The notes beneath the pieces were generated by a model. It saw only the letters and a list, made by a program, of their open reading frames with translations. It did no database searches and had not been told where the DNA came from. Both the position numbers and the translations under genes were made by a program. This document shows, in pieces, positions 54,903 through 64,000 of a stretch of DNA of 64,000 bases (the stretch's first letter is position 1; every line of letters begins with the position of its first letter). The DNA comes from Ilyonectria destructans. Taxonomy: Eukaryota; Ascomycota; Sordariomycetes; Hypocreales; Nectriaceae. The stretch covers positions 868,001 through 932,000 of the forward strand of contig JAHEWK010000019.1 of assembly GCA_020740775.1 (NCBI GenBank). The letters are read 5' to 3'.

Positions 54903-56510
54903 GGTCAAGGCTTGATCGGGTTGAGGGAGCTCAGTTATTACGGCAGATTGCTAATAAAATACGTAAATAACAAATAAGAGTATAAGTTATATCGAGAAAT
55001 ACTAAAGAAAAAGCAAGGTAAAGAGAATAAATATATTGGTGAATTGTTTAGATTTTGTCTAAGTTTAGTCCGTCAGGTTTAATTAACAATTGAGATTCCT
55101 CTCGGGCAGCCACACTCCTTTATATAGCCAGCTGTTCAATTTATCAATTACAATTTCTTCTCTAGACCCATATGTCACCCTGGAGGCGCTGCCTATGTCA
55201 GATTCGGCGCATTATCAATCCGGACTGTGTTAACATTCACTCAGTCAGAGTCCGAGACATTCAGTACGGGCTCCACACTGCGGAGTGCTCTACGAGGCAG
55301 CCGGACCTTGCTAAAACTTTGTATACGTGTGTAACTCTGGGGTGGATCCTGTTCATCGCGTAGCCCGGATACGGTCGCATACTAGCTAAGGTTCGCAAAG
55401 GTGCAAATGGAAAACTCCGGCATGTGAAATTGTATGGAGTGTAACACGCCGAGGATAAGCGCTATCGAATATAACTTCCAATGACCTGCCAATATTATAG
55501 CTTATAGCAGGCATCTAACGCGGCTTATTGGAAAGTGGCTATAAGCCATGTTGGATGACTGTGACAAGCCACAATGGATGGCTACTATAAGCCGCGTTGG
55601 ATGATTGCCGGTGACTGGCCCAGCTATTGGTATATTCAACCCAGCTTTCAACTAGGGAAGTAGGCGGGAATTCCTAAAATAGCAATACGGCTCCTGGGGC
55701 AATTCCTCGATAATAGGGAGCCGGGATGGTGTAATGATCGGCTCAAAGTTGTAGCCGCGGTCCCAAAGCGGGTCAAATACGAGTTGGCATGTGTTATTAG
55801 AAGGCTGTTCTCGGTGGCTATGGTCAACACGAATGAAAACTGTTGTCATCCAACGCATTGGCGGCCTGGCCGCAGAGCTGTTCGGACTCGATGGGAATTG
55901 AGAGAATGAATTATATGACGATTTGGGCCAGGTTAATTTCACGGGCGCTTGAAGTCACTCTAGGTATCTTTGATTTTGCGAGGGCCATGAGGGGCTAGGT
56001 AGGAGGGTGTTGCCTAACGGCACCCAAAGAGATACAGTTACGGAGTCACAGAGGCCTCATACGGCATGCAGCCCACGCTGAGCTGAAAGATGAAAGCTGA
56101 CATGATTAGCGCCTGGGTCAGAACTAACCCAGAGATTTTCCTAGAAATTGCGCCACTTGAACTCTATGTAAGTGGCTTGACATGTGAATTTCGCCATCCT
56201 GGAAGACCATGGGAAGGTGAGCACCGAGGGTGGACCTCTTGGAGACCAGCAAAGTTTCTAACATTGGTTCACTTTGGTGTAGGACATTCTCACCCATGTC
56301 ATATCTCTTTGCATGGGGCGCAGAGCTGCATCCAGCGAATCTATTGTTGCAACAGAAGTAGGCGGATGCTCTACGCTTTGCAGCCACTGCAGGTCCAGGG
56401 CGAAGCGTGAATATTGCACGGGGCTCGTCTTTGGGCCATGATTCCAGAGCAGGTTTAAGGAACAGCTCTTTGAAATGCTGAAAGGCTGTTGCCATATGAT
56501 TGGTCTCCTG
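54903..56510. other. Promoter side of the transporter and gene-free sequence
   Basis: Upstream region of the ABC transporter, then unrecognised frames on both strands. At 55500-55605 two degenerate direct copies of ATAAGCC-x3-TTGGATGA occur within an imperfect fold-back. No gene supported. Confidence 0.4.
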
Positions 56511-56512
56511 TA

Positions 56513-57376
56513 AGTCAACTACCCCATTAATAGACCGACCCCTTAGTGGATCAGCTTTTGCCACCAAAATCGACCAAAATACTGCTATTTATAATTACCA
56601 TACCTAATTATAGAAAATAGATATAATATTTTAAAGATTCTGAATAAACTTTAAGATAGCTGTATTAAGTAAATATAAGTTATTTTTAGATTTTAATTAG
56701 CTAATTGAAGTTTTTTTAAGCTTGAAAGTTTAGAAATATAAGATGTTAAGGTTTTCTATAGAATTTATATAGTAAGTACTAATACTATATTTTAATAGTT
56801 ATAGATTTATTTAGCTATATATAAAATATTTAGAAAATATATATTAGTAATTTAGATACATAAGAATAGATTTATAAGTTAAAATATTATTTATATTAAC
56901 TTAAATCGCTTAAATTTATAAGTTGCTTTTAAGATTTTTTTACACTTAAATTTACCCTATAGTATTACTAAAAGTTAGTAACGGTTTTTAAGTTGGATTA
57001 TTTAGCTTTATTTATATTTCAATACTTATATCTTTTATGATTCATATAAATATAGTAAATATATTTTTAAATTATTTTATTTCTTTGTAAATGGGCTTAT
57101 ATATACTAAAATAGTATATTAAGACTTTATATACAGGTTATATAGAAAACCTTAACATTTCACATTTCTAAACTTTCAAGCTTAAAAAAACTCTAATAGC
57201 TTATTAAAATTTAAAAATAACTTACATTTGCTTAATATAGCTATTTTACAGTTTATATAGCTTCTTGAAAATATTTTATCTATTTTCTATAATTAAATAA
57301 ATAATCGCATTTTAGTCGATTTTGGTGGGGAGAGCTGATCCACTAAGGGGTCGGTCCATTAATGGGGTAGTTGACT
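56513..57376. mobile_element. 864-bp TA-flanked palindromic (foldback) element
   Basis: The left end starts AGTCAACTACCCCATTAAT. The right end, inverted, starts with the same sequence; both continue through CCGACCCCTTAGTGGATCAG. TA lies on both sides (56511-56512 and 57377-57378). Pairing does not stop at the ends: inner blocks such as TTTTTTTAAGCTTGAAAG and TGTTAAGGTTTTCTATA recur inverted, so both arms are long (about 400 bp each) around an AT-rich centre. No protein is encoded. The first bases resemble the ends of the pogo element at 5471-7754, suggesting a non-autonomous pogo-group element. Confidence 0.85.
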
Positions 57377-57796
57377 TATTACTTTCTTTTCATGCAATCA
57401 AAGCCGAAAGGCCTCTACATACGTACTTATAAATATTTTATCATGTGGTGTAGTATTATCGAATGCCTGCGAGGAAGTCGAGGTGCAACTTGATCAGACT
57501 CTGTTGACTCATTCGCCGGAATCTACCTATATAGCCTCACTAACAAGAGTCACTATCAATCACAGCCACTCTACAATCACGAAGTGGGTGACCACATCAT
57601 GTATGTGCTTCCCCTTGGTACCATTGCCACAATGCTGACATGTCCAGAGGATCTGGTTTGTAGATGCAGACTGGGGCAATGCTCGGATAACACTGCTTCC
57701 GGTTAGGAATGCGAGATCCCACCTTGAGGCGCCCCACTCATCCAATCTCGGGCTTGAATCTTACATGCTGTTAAGGCTCATTGCTGTGTAAGTGAG
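57377..57796. other. Upstream region of the RTA1-like gene, no separate gene
   Basis: Contains the promoter of the downstream gene; a short minus frame at 57560-57745 has no recognisable feature. Confidence 0.4.
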
Positions 57797-57803
57797 TATA
57801 AAT
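57797..57803 (+). promoter_or_regulatory. TATA box of the RTA1-like gene
   Basis: TATAAAT lies 82 bp upstream of the ATG at 57885. Confidence 0.55.
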
Positions 57804-57884
57804 GGAGTGGAATTGAAGGGATTTGCCTGACCGGTAGATTCAATAACTCTCTCGATAACATCTAAACCTTGGCGACCCCTCAAA

Positions 57885-58902
57885 ATGTCCGCTTTTTGGA
57901 ACTGTACGGAGGTTTCCGCCAACTGTCCGGTCGAGGCAACGACCTACGGCTATTACCCTTCACTCCCAGCCAACTCAGTCCTCCTCACTGTCTTTGCCTT
58001 GATCTTCTGCGCCCAAACTATTCTTACATTTCTAACAAGAGTCTACTCGTACTCCATCGTGGTCGCGATAGGATCCCTAATCGAATTACTTGGCTATGCG
58101 GCTCGGATTATGATGCACCATAATCCTTGGGATAGCTCAGCCATGAAGATGCAAATTGTCTGCCTTATTCTTGCCCCATCCTTCTTGGCAGCCGGAATAT
58201 ATCTCACAGTTAAGCATACGATCATGCATTTCGGAGCCCAGTATTCAAAGCTCAAACCTTTCCTCTATACTTGGATATTTATTGGCTCGGATGCCATCTC
58301 CACTTTGCTCCAGGCAATTGGAGGTGGTATTGCTTCCGGTGCTGACGACGACAAGAAGCAGCTTGACCTTGGAAACAATATCATGATCGCGGGTAGTATT
58401 TTTCAAGTAGCCACAATGGCAATATGTGGTGTCTTGGCAATTGATTATGGCCTCAGACGATACCGTCACCGGCAATTCATCAGCGAGGTTAAGGGGCAAA
58501 GCATACCCACTTCCCAAAAGGGTCGAGTTTTTCAGGCCGCTATTTGTTTTGCTTATGTTACAGTGATGATTCGGTGCATCTACCGGTCAGTTTATCATTC
58601 CTTATCAGTTTCTAGCCTAACCCAATCATAGAATCCCGGAAATGACAGGTGGTTGGGGAAATCCGAGAATGCGCAACGAAAAGGAATTCCTTATTCTGGA
58701 TGGACTGTGAGTAAATCCCGCCTTATTAACTGTAGTTGCTAACAGCACAAGCATGATCGCCTTAGCCTCAATTGCCCTCACAGTCTTTCACCCTGCATTT
58801 TTCTTTCCTATGATGAGGACTGGGTATGAACCATCCGAAGGACATGCTTCATCGGGGCTTTTGAGTATCAGATTGGATTCCTTGCCCCGAAGTGAGGCCT
58901 GA
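57885..58902 (+). CDS. RTA1-like seven-helix membrane protein
   Basis: Exons 57885-58585, 58632-58706 and 58746-58902 give 310 residues in frame. Introns are 46 and 39 bp with GTCAGT/TAG and GTGAGT/CAG borders and branch sites GCCTAAC and GCTAAC. The protein shows the family marks: YGYYPSLPANSVLLTVFALI, QIVCLILAPSFLAAGIYLTV, GSDAISTLLQAIGGGIAS, and after intron 1 IPEMTGGWGNPRMRNEKEF. Seven hydrophobic segments fit the RTA1 family, whose members are linked to lipid translocation and resistance to 7-aminocholesterol-type compounds. The 310-residue length is normal. No broken codons. It is an intact gene placed between a palindromic transposon and small unknown genes. Confidence 0.92.
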
Positions 58903-59115
58903 TACACGAGAAAATAGCTCTGGGAATCGGTCTTTGGGGAACTAAACTAGCCCTTTATAAATTCCACCCGGGGTTAAATGCAGTACCGGGGCCTCTATGC
59001 CACAGAAATCAACGTCATATCTCAGCAACACACGGGTTTCAACAACTGCGTGTGGAAAGGCGACGGCTGGAAATAAATTATATCTACAACTAATAAAGTT
59101 GATCCTATCTTGCAA

Positions 59116-59451
59116 ATGCCGCCTCGTTACGATTCTCCAGAGGCCATTTATTCAAGATATACGGCCGCAAGGAATGCATGGCTTGCAGCGCAGCCCGCCG
59201 ACAGTATCAAGACGAACCAACAATATCGCAAGGCGAAAGGGCCTCCGCAAAGGTACGACAAGAAAAGCTACGAGTGGTGCCTTGACTTCAAACAGATGTC
59301 CAGCCGCCGTATTAGTGCAACAAGTTCACGAGAGTGGACGAAGGAGGAGATAATGGCGTACTTGGATTGGTGCACCGCAGAAGATGAACGCGTTGAAGCT
59401 CGAGTTGCGAAAGAGATGACAACCCTCTGGCAAACAATAGAAGAGGCATGA
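59116..59451 (+). CDS. Small conserved-looking protein of unknown function, 111 residues
   Basis: A clean frame beginning MPPRYDSPEAIYSRYTAARN and ending EMTTLWQTIEEA. The C-terminal half (SREWTKEEIMAYLDWCTAED) is charged, helical and resembles a recurrent fungal hypothetical protein, but I cannot name a family. Most of the 5' half also reads open in another frame, so coding status is inferred from amino-acid composition and the Trp/Glu-rich helix. It could be a truncated copy of a longer protein. Confidence 0.5.
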   Translation: MPPRYDSPEAIYSRYTAARNAWLAAQPADSIKTNQQYRKAKGPPQRYDKKSYEWCLDFKQMSSRRISATSSREWTKEEIMAYLDWCTAEDERVEARVAKEMTTLWQTIEEA

Positions 59452-59893
59452 AAGAAATCTGGAAAAGTGCAGAAAAAGATAGCAGGGAACAGCAGTCCTT
59501 ACATTCCATAAGAAGGGAAATTGAACAGTGTATAACAGTGAAGGCATAATTACTCATCGATGATTTGGGTTTAGGAAAGGTTATGCCGCAGTAGTCCGGA
59601 CCAGCTTGCTCCACGTTGCAGAGCCAGCCCCGCAGTGGTGAATCTTCGAGCTTGGGCATTAGTGAAAAGCCCAGGCGCAACAAAGGGACGTGATGGATAA
59701 AGCAAGAGAATGCATAATGAAGACGCAAAAGCGAATATTTGGCAATTCGCGACATAAACGAAACGAATAAACCCGACATACCAAACCATCAGCAAGGCGC
59801 GCCCCTTGCATGAGGCATGGCTACTCCTACGCCGTCCCCAACTTTGATCGAATGGCTACACGAATATGTTCGGAATATCGTACTGTTTCGGCC
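59452..59893. other. No gene recognised
   Basis: Spacer between two convergent small genes; short minus frames are without features. Confidence 0.4.
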
Positions 59894-60409
59894 CTAACAT
59901 GCTGTCGGCTCAGCCTCAGCCTTCGGAGCTATAGCTTCTACCTCGGGAACTGCACCAGCATCCGGGTCCTCTTGTCCATCGCCGTCGGTTCCCGACTTCG
60001 GAGCCATAGCTTCAGCCTCTGGAGTCACAGCGTTGAGGGCGTCGTCTTGACTATCACCGTCAGCGTTCGCCCCAGATTCAGACTCCGGAGTTGTAGCTTC
60101 AGCCTCGGGAGATATATCGCTGGGGGCGCTGTCTTGTCCATCGCCGTTCGTGTTCGCCACAGCTTTAGCCTCCAGAGCTACAGCGGCGTCTGAGTCATCT
60201 TCTCTAAAATAGGCTACTATTCTGGGAAGTTTACATATCGTTGAGCCGCAAGACGCAGTAGGCCGAAGCCATGCATTCTCATCCACATACCCTGTCAGCC
60301 CTACGACTGGTAACATATCTTTTAACCACATGCTATGCTTAAGCCTACGCCTAACCCTGCGAGACCACAACACAGTCAGATTATAGCGCCCACTGGTCCG
60401 GGCCAACAT
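59894..60409 (-). CDS. Acidic repeat protein, 171 residues
   Basis: The C-terminal 95 residues hold four degenerate repeats, 22-29 residues apart, each with the core EAEA-x2-P followed by a NADGDSQDD- or TDGDGQED-like acidic segment. The DNA of the repeats is also alike, so they arose by tandem duplication. The N-terminal 70 residues (VVGLTGYVDENAWLRPTAS) have no recognised domain, and the start is uncertain: Met at residue 27 or 32 is also possible. The biased composition suggests a disordered region or a fragment of a larger protein. Coding status is moderate. Confidence 0.45.
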   Translation of the reverse strand: MLARTSGRYNLTVLWSRRVRRRLKHSMWLKDMLPVVGLTGYVDENAWLRPTASCGSTICKLPRIVAYFREDDSDAAVALEAKAVANTNGDGQDSAPSDISPEAEATTPESESGANADGDSQDDALNAVTPEAEAMAPKSGTDGDGQEDPDAGAVPEVEAIAPKAEAEPTAC

Positions 60410-61033
60410 GGATATTTGAGAGGGTGGTTCGGCAAGTTCCGTTACTGGCTACATAGGCACTAGGTACCTACATAGGTGGGCAGTGTTAGCGACAAGCAGG
60501 TGTGGTATTGGCCTGTGTTCGAATCTGTTGGGTCTCGATATTCGGCCATTCTCGGCCCTCCATACACCATGCGAGATCATTCGGCAACGCCATCGGCGGA
60601 GCCTAAATGTAACGTGACTGTGGTGTCAGCAAATCGTAATTGTATTACACTGAAGAATTCCGGGCTGGTTATATTACCTCGGCCTGTTTTTGGGGCCATA
60701 TCCATTTAACGCTGACTACCATGTTTCCAAAAAAAAACATATGTCACTTGTGGCGAGATATTGCTGGATGCTCCGTCCGAGCCCATCTTCGGGTTTGTAT
60801 AATTAGACGCCCCATTCCAAGTCTCATAGTCTGATTATTATATGTCATTTTCACATGTTTAACGAAGCCACAATGGCGGCTGAGGGAAGAAGCGGTCTAT
60901 TTCCTCGCCTCCATGCCAGCAACCCTTCCACGCAAAATGTGGTAGCCGGGGTTCGATGTCGCCTTTTCCGCCGGCGTCTTTGACTCGCCCACCCTTCTCG
61001 GAGCAGGCGGCGGCCGGCCGGAGTCAGCACCCG
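60410..61033. other. No gene recognised
   Basis: Short frames only. Confidence 0.4.
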
Positions 61034-61414
61034 TTATACAGACCGCCAATGCCATTTTGTCCTCGGTATGATTTTTCTCGGCATGCATCGGTGGTGGGTC
61101 TGTTTCTCCTGCTGGCCGGCATTGTCGACGATACTGTCAATAACCTGCGACAGCTGTTTGATCCCTTTGACGAAGGTGCCGAGTTCGGAGATGAGGGGGT
61201 CTACGGGCCCTTGTTCCGGGCGCCCCTTTTCCCTCTGCTGGGACGTACCCGGGGCAGCTAGAGTCGGCTGCTTGGGGTATTCGGGCTGCTCTGTACGTCT
61301 TCGCTTTGTGGGCGAAGAGGGCATTGGTTCTTCGAAAAAGGTCTGGTGGCTGCTATCCAGTATCATCTGGTATGCTAGATTGTTCCTGTGTGGGGTGCCC
61401 GGTACAGCAGCCAT
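61034..61414 (-). CDS. Unrecognised 126-residue frame, possibly gag-like
   Basis: From Met at 61414 the frame reads MAAVPGTPHRNNLAYQMILD and continues through a basic patch (SPTKRRRTEQPE) and a helical segment (ELGTFVKGIKQLSQVIDSIV). It begins about 30 bp inside CCCTAACA (minus strand, ends 61444), a possible LTR end, and a similar sequence block recurs near 62233-62366. This would fit the start of a retrotransposon gag, but the evidence is thin. The upstream open frame includes a GA microsatellite and is unlikely to be coding. Confidence 0.35.
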   Translation of the reverse strand: MAAVPGTPHRNNLAYQMILDSSHQTFFEEPMPSSPTKRRRTEQPEYPKQPTLAAPGTSQQREKGRPEQGPVDPLISELGTFVKGIKQLSQVIDSIVDNAGQQEKQTHHRCMPRKIIPRTKWHWRSV

Positions 61415-61533
61415 AGCGGGCCCGGTGGGTCTCTCGGAAGCCTTGTTAGGGAAATTGCAGTAATTACGTGAGGGCACTAACACTAGGTGCCAAGAAAAAA
61501 TAAACCAAGGGGAAGGTGGAAAGATGATGGAGA

Positions 61534-61552
61534 AGAGAGAGAGAGAGAGAGA
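61534..61552. repeat. (AG)n microsatellite
   Basis: An uninterrupted AG dinucleotide run of 19 bases. Confidence 0.95.
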
Positions 61553-62473
61553 TGTATTTAACGCCAAGGGAGCGCAAGGCGCTCCAGCCTCCCAAGGGGC
61601 ATGTAGCGTGCGAGAGTCTACCTAGTTGTTCCAGCTACTGGTAAGTACGAGGCAACGAGGCCCTCCTGGATGCTAGGTCAACCGAAGCATACATCCTTCC
61701 AGTCTCATTGTGCCGTAATCTATCAGCCGCCTTTAAACACTAGATATCCCGCACATCAAGCCTCCTCATCGGAAAACCCTCCAGGGATGAAAAACCAAGA
61801 AGCCCAAGCGGCAGAAGGTTCAAGTACGTTCCCCTCCTTCGTTCGAGGGCTCCGTAACTCCAGCCCGTTATTCACTTCCAGATCCTTTCTCAATCCCAGG
61901 TCCCTAGTCCCGCGGCGTTGCAGTTCGTCTTGAGGTTTCCCGTCATTGACTTTGGGGCTCTCTCAGAGACTATTGACAGAGGGTCTAGCTTGGCCAAAGG
62001 GCCAAAGGCTAGGCCGCCTTCGAAAATCGTGCGCAAGGTGGTTCTTGCGAGCCTGTAGGATCCGCTAGGCTCTACGGCGGTACAGGCACGGCATATCGTG
62101 GTCCGCGTACGGCTGCCAACGCCTTCCCAGGCCTTCCGAGGAGGACCCCATTAATGCGCATTGCGGTATTGTCGTGTCGTGGTGACGGTCGTGGTTGTGG
62201 TCGTAAAGGCAGAACCGCCTGCTTGACCGACTGTTAGGGCCGTGATAGTCGCATGGTCGACTTTGTAAGGCTTTGGCCTATAACAGGGCCCCCCTGTTAC
62301 ACCAAAGCACTAACGGCTCGCGCCAAGAAAAGAATTTTTGAGGGGAAGGTGAGACGACGAAGAATGTTTTTAGAGAGGAGCATCCGGAGGCAGTGCATAC
62401 GTAGCAGGAGGTGAAGGTGCAAGCCAGGAGTGCACATACGCAAGGGGGAAGGCATATTAGCTCTATGCTCTAT
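61553..62473. other. No gene recognised; LTR-like fragments
   Basis: Includes a perfect hairpin TAACAGGG-ccc-CCCTGTTA at 62281-62299 and a stretch resembling 61444-61536 (see findings). The last part is the 3' flank of the Zn2Cys6 gene. Confidence 0.4.
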
Positions 62474-63814
62474 TCATGTGTTGAGCTCCCTCAATTTTAG
62501 TCTCATCATATTGGCTATCCTTGAATGCTCACCTCTTAGCCATGCATGTAAACTTTGATACAGTCTATCAATGCTGCCAAGATTGGATTCATCCGTCTGA
62601 CATTGGCCGCCGGAGTTGAGTGAAGTAAATTGATCAATCAGGCGGCCGGCCCTTCCCATCTCGCCTGACAACAACTGAATCTTCAAAGCCGTCTGTATAC
62701 GTAGGTCATCGACGTTGAAACTCCCGATGGCCATCTTGGCGGGCGCAACAGCCAGCCCCGTCGCGTACGGAGCGGTTGTACCTGGACTTTTTGCGCCGCC
62801 CATACTAAGCGAGCAGTCTGGCGTGGCATGGCTCCATGTAGCGCTCTGCGTGTAGGCAGCCGCTTGCTGGTACCATAGTAGGACCCGGGATATGATTGAT
62901 GCATATAGAAACGCAAGATGCGGCGACCGAGCACAAGAGCAGGTCAAAAGAGGACCGAGCCGCTCGCTGGCCTCGGAGTTGAGGCGTAGTACGTGGTCCA
63001 AGGGTACTTGATTGCCAACGCTGCTTGTCGCCGAGGCTGGTGTTCCTAATGATGGGGTAGAGTGAATTTTGTTGGGATTGGGGAAAGATAGGTTTCGTAG
63101 GATATCGTATGCTTCCCGAGGACAGTCGTGGCCGCCAATGCCCGCAGGCGGCATTGCAGTTCTGTCAGAGTGTGAATTGGCGTCGGATGGGGAGTGACGT
63201 GCGGTGGGCTGGGTCGTGGAAGCCTCTGTTGGTAGGTAACTCCTCCAGTCAGTCGATTCCGGGGTGGGAAATGGCCCGGGTTGCAGGTTAGGAGATAAGT
63301 GGTTGTTGAAATAATCTGTAAAGGCTATTTCACCAAAATTAAGAGAAGGGGAATTGGGTATAAGTTGGCCGTTCATGTCATTGAACAAGCCATCCAATGC
63401 GCTCAGGTCCTTGAACAAGCCGTCCAACGCGTCCAGGCCTATGCAGTTGGTGTTCTCATCCGTGGCATCCCAGGCTGTAATTACGTCAGTAATGTTAGAG
63501 AGCGGATCGAGCGTCACAATTATACCATCGCTGCAAGTACTACTATCGAGCTTGTGCACCTCTGCAACGCCGGCTCCAGCTCTGGCGTGGGCTCCAGCTT
63601 GATCGCCTGGGGTCCGATATAAGCTTGGTCGAAATTTCACTCGCGGCGGCTTCCCCATTTTCCGTGAAACCCCATAGACGCATGTCCTGCCGTGAGAGAC
63701 ACAGCGTCCGCACTCGGGCTGGCCTCGGTCGCATTTCACCTTGGCCGCACCGCATTGATCGCAGCTGGTTCGCAGTTTCGGTTGCCCTGGTCGCTTCGGC
63801 GGATTAGCAGCCAT
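62474..63814 (-). CDS. Zn2Cys6 transcription factor, AflR-like
   Basis: An intact 446-residue frame without introns. The Zn2Cys6 DNA-binding domain has Cys at 18, 21, 28, 35, 38 and 45 (C-x2-C-x6-C-x6-C-x2-C-x6-C), followed by SRKMGKPPRVK, the linker type seen in AflR-group regulators. The middle is Pro/Ser/Thr-rich. The C-terminal half (CPREAYDILRNLSF; GPLLTCSCARSPHLAFLYAS; VDDLRIQTALKIQLLSGEMG) matches the AflR-type regulatory domain. Factors of this type sit in the nucleus and usually control a neighbouring secondary-metabolite cluster. No such cluster is seen to the left, so a target could lie right of the window. The ATG at 63814 follows a TATA-like stretch, and the length is typical. 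Confidence 0.92.
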   Translation of the reverse strand: MAANPPKRPGQPKLRTSCDQCGAAKVKCDRGQPECGRCVSHGRTCVYGVSRKMGKPPRVKFRPSLYRTPGDQAGAHARAGAGVAEVHKLDSSTCSDGIIVTLDPLSNITDVITAWDATDENTNCIGLDALDGLFKDLSALDGLFNDMNGQLIPNSPSLNFGEIAFTDYFNNHLSPNLQPGPFPTPESTDWRSYLPTEASTTQPTARHSPSDANSHSDRTAMPPAGIGGHDCPREAYDILRNLSFPNPNKIHSTPSLGTPASATSSVGNQVPLDHVLRLNSEASERLGPLLTCSCARSPHLAFLYASIISRVLLWYQQAAAYTQSATWSHATPDCSLSMGGAKSPGTTAPYATGLAVAPAKMAIGSFNVDDLRIQTALKIQLLSGEMGRAGRLIDQFTSLNSGGQCQTDESNLGSIDRLYQSLHAWLRGEHSRIANMMRLKLRELNT

Positions 63815-63871
63815 GGCGGGAGTATGGCGAGCGACTGGGATGACGCAAGACTGCCGGAGCGTATCTATTCA

Positions 63872-63879
63872 ATATATAT
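63872..63879 (-). promoter_or_regulatory. TATA-like element of the Zn2Cys6 gene
   Basis: ATATATAT about 58-65 bp upstream of the ATG on the minus strand. Confidence 0.4.
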
Positions 63880-64000
63880 CCTCTTCCAGATCCCATTATG
63901 CAACCGCTTCTGCACAGCATAACGTCAGATGTCATGTTCTTTCCAACGGACCAATCTGGTGCGCCGCTGACTCTGACGTACCATTAGGCCAGTGCCGCTT

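Noticed and set aside
55500..55605. Direct and inverted copies of ATAAGCC...TTGGATGA
   Set aside because: Imperfect and short, with no element boundaries; could be chance or a decayed repeat.
1..64000. tRNA, rRNA, CRISPR and telomere repeats
   Set aside because: Scanned by eye for B-box sequences, regularly spaced repeats and TTAGGG arrays; none found. Fungal nuclear DNA would not be expected to hold CRISPR arrays.

Overview
The window is filamentous-fungal nuclear DNA (Pezizomycotina). The evidence is short GT-AG introns with CTAAC-type branch sites and fungus-specific families: a Zn2Cys6 factor with an AflR-like layout, an RTA1 membrane protein, a PDR-type ABC transporter, a DUF7703-like membrane protein, and RecQ-like helicases with a DUF3505-type N-terminus. 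Much of the sequence looks processed by repeat-induced point mutation (RIP). Old coding frames are still readable, but Gln and Trp codons have become TAG, Cys has become Tyr, Arg has become His, and catalytic Asp has become Asn, all through C-to-T or G-to-A transitions. The species cannot be named from this sequence.

Layout: 1-3700 decayed Ty1/copia element; 4185-4365 solo copia LTR at the tail of a decayed Tad1-like LINE (4390-5340, minus); 5471-7754 pogo-type element carrying two nested MITEs; 7850-8151 second solo copia LTR; 9200-11369 decayed hAT transposase with another MITE inside; 12475-13479 intact seven-helix protein; 14721-15487 GMC alcohol-oxidase relic; 16690-17386 piggyBac relic; 19713-21353 five-exon membrane-protein gene; 22650-24118 bZIP pseudogene split by a MITE; 27756-28437 AGC-kinase fragment; 28858-29117 SDR fragment cut by a gypsy-type LTR and gag (29118-31170); 31253-31966 intact secreted protein; 34930-46800 two decayed RecQ-like (telomere-linked type) helicases in tandem; 47128-49623 second pogo element with a solo LTR inside; 50169-54902 PDR transporter pseudogene; 56513-57376 palindromic TA-flanked element; 57885-58902 intact RTA1-like gene; 59116-60409 small unknown genes; 62474-63814 Zn2Cys6 factor.

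Functionally this is an accessory, probably subtelomeric, region: a transposon graveyard with a few intact islands. The intact genes encode membrane proteins, one candidate secreted protein and one transcription factor of the type that controls secondary-metabolite clusters. No biosynthetic enzyme cluster lies inside the window. The TF is at the right edge, so a cluster could continue beyond it. Several nested insertions can be read precisely (target duplications, with restored reading frame when the insert is skipped), giving a relative chronology of transposition and RIP.
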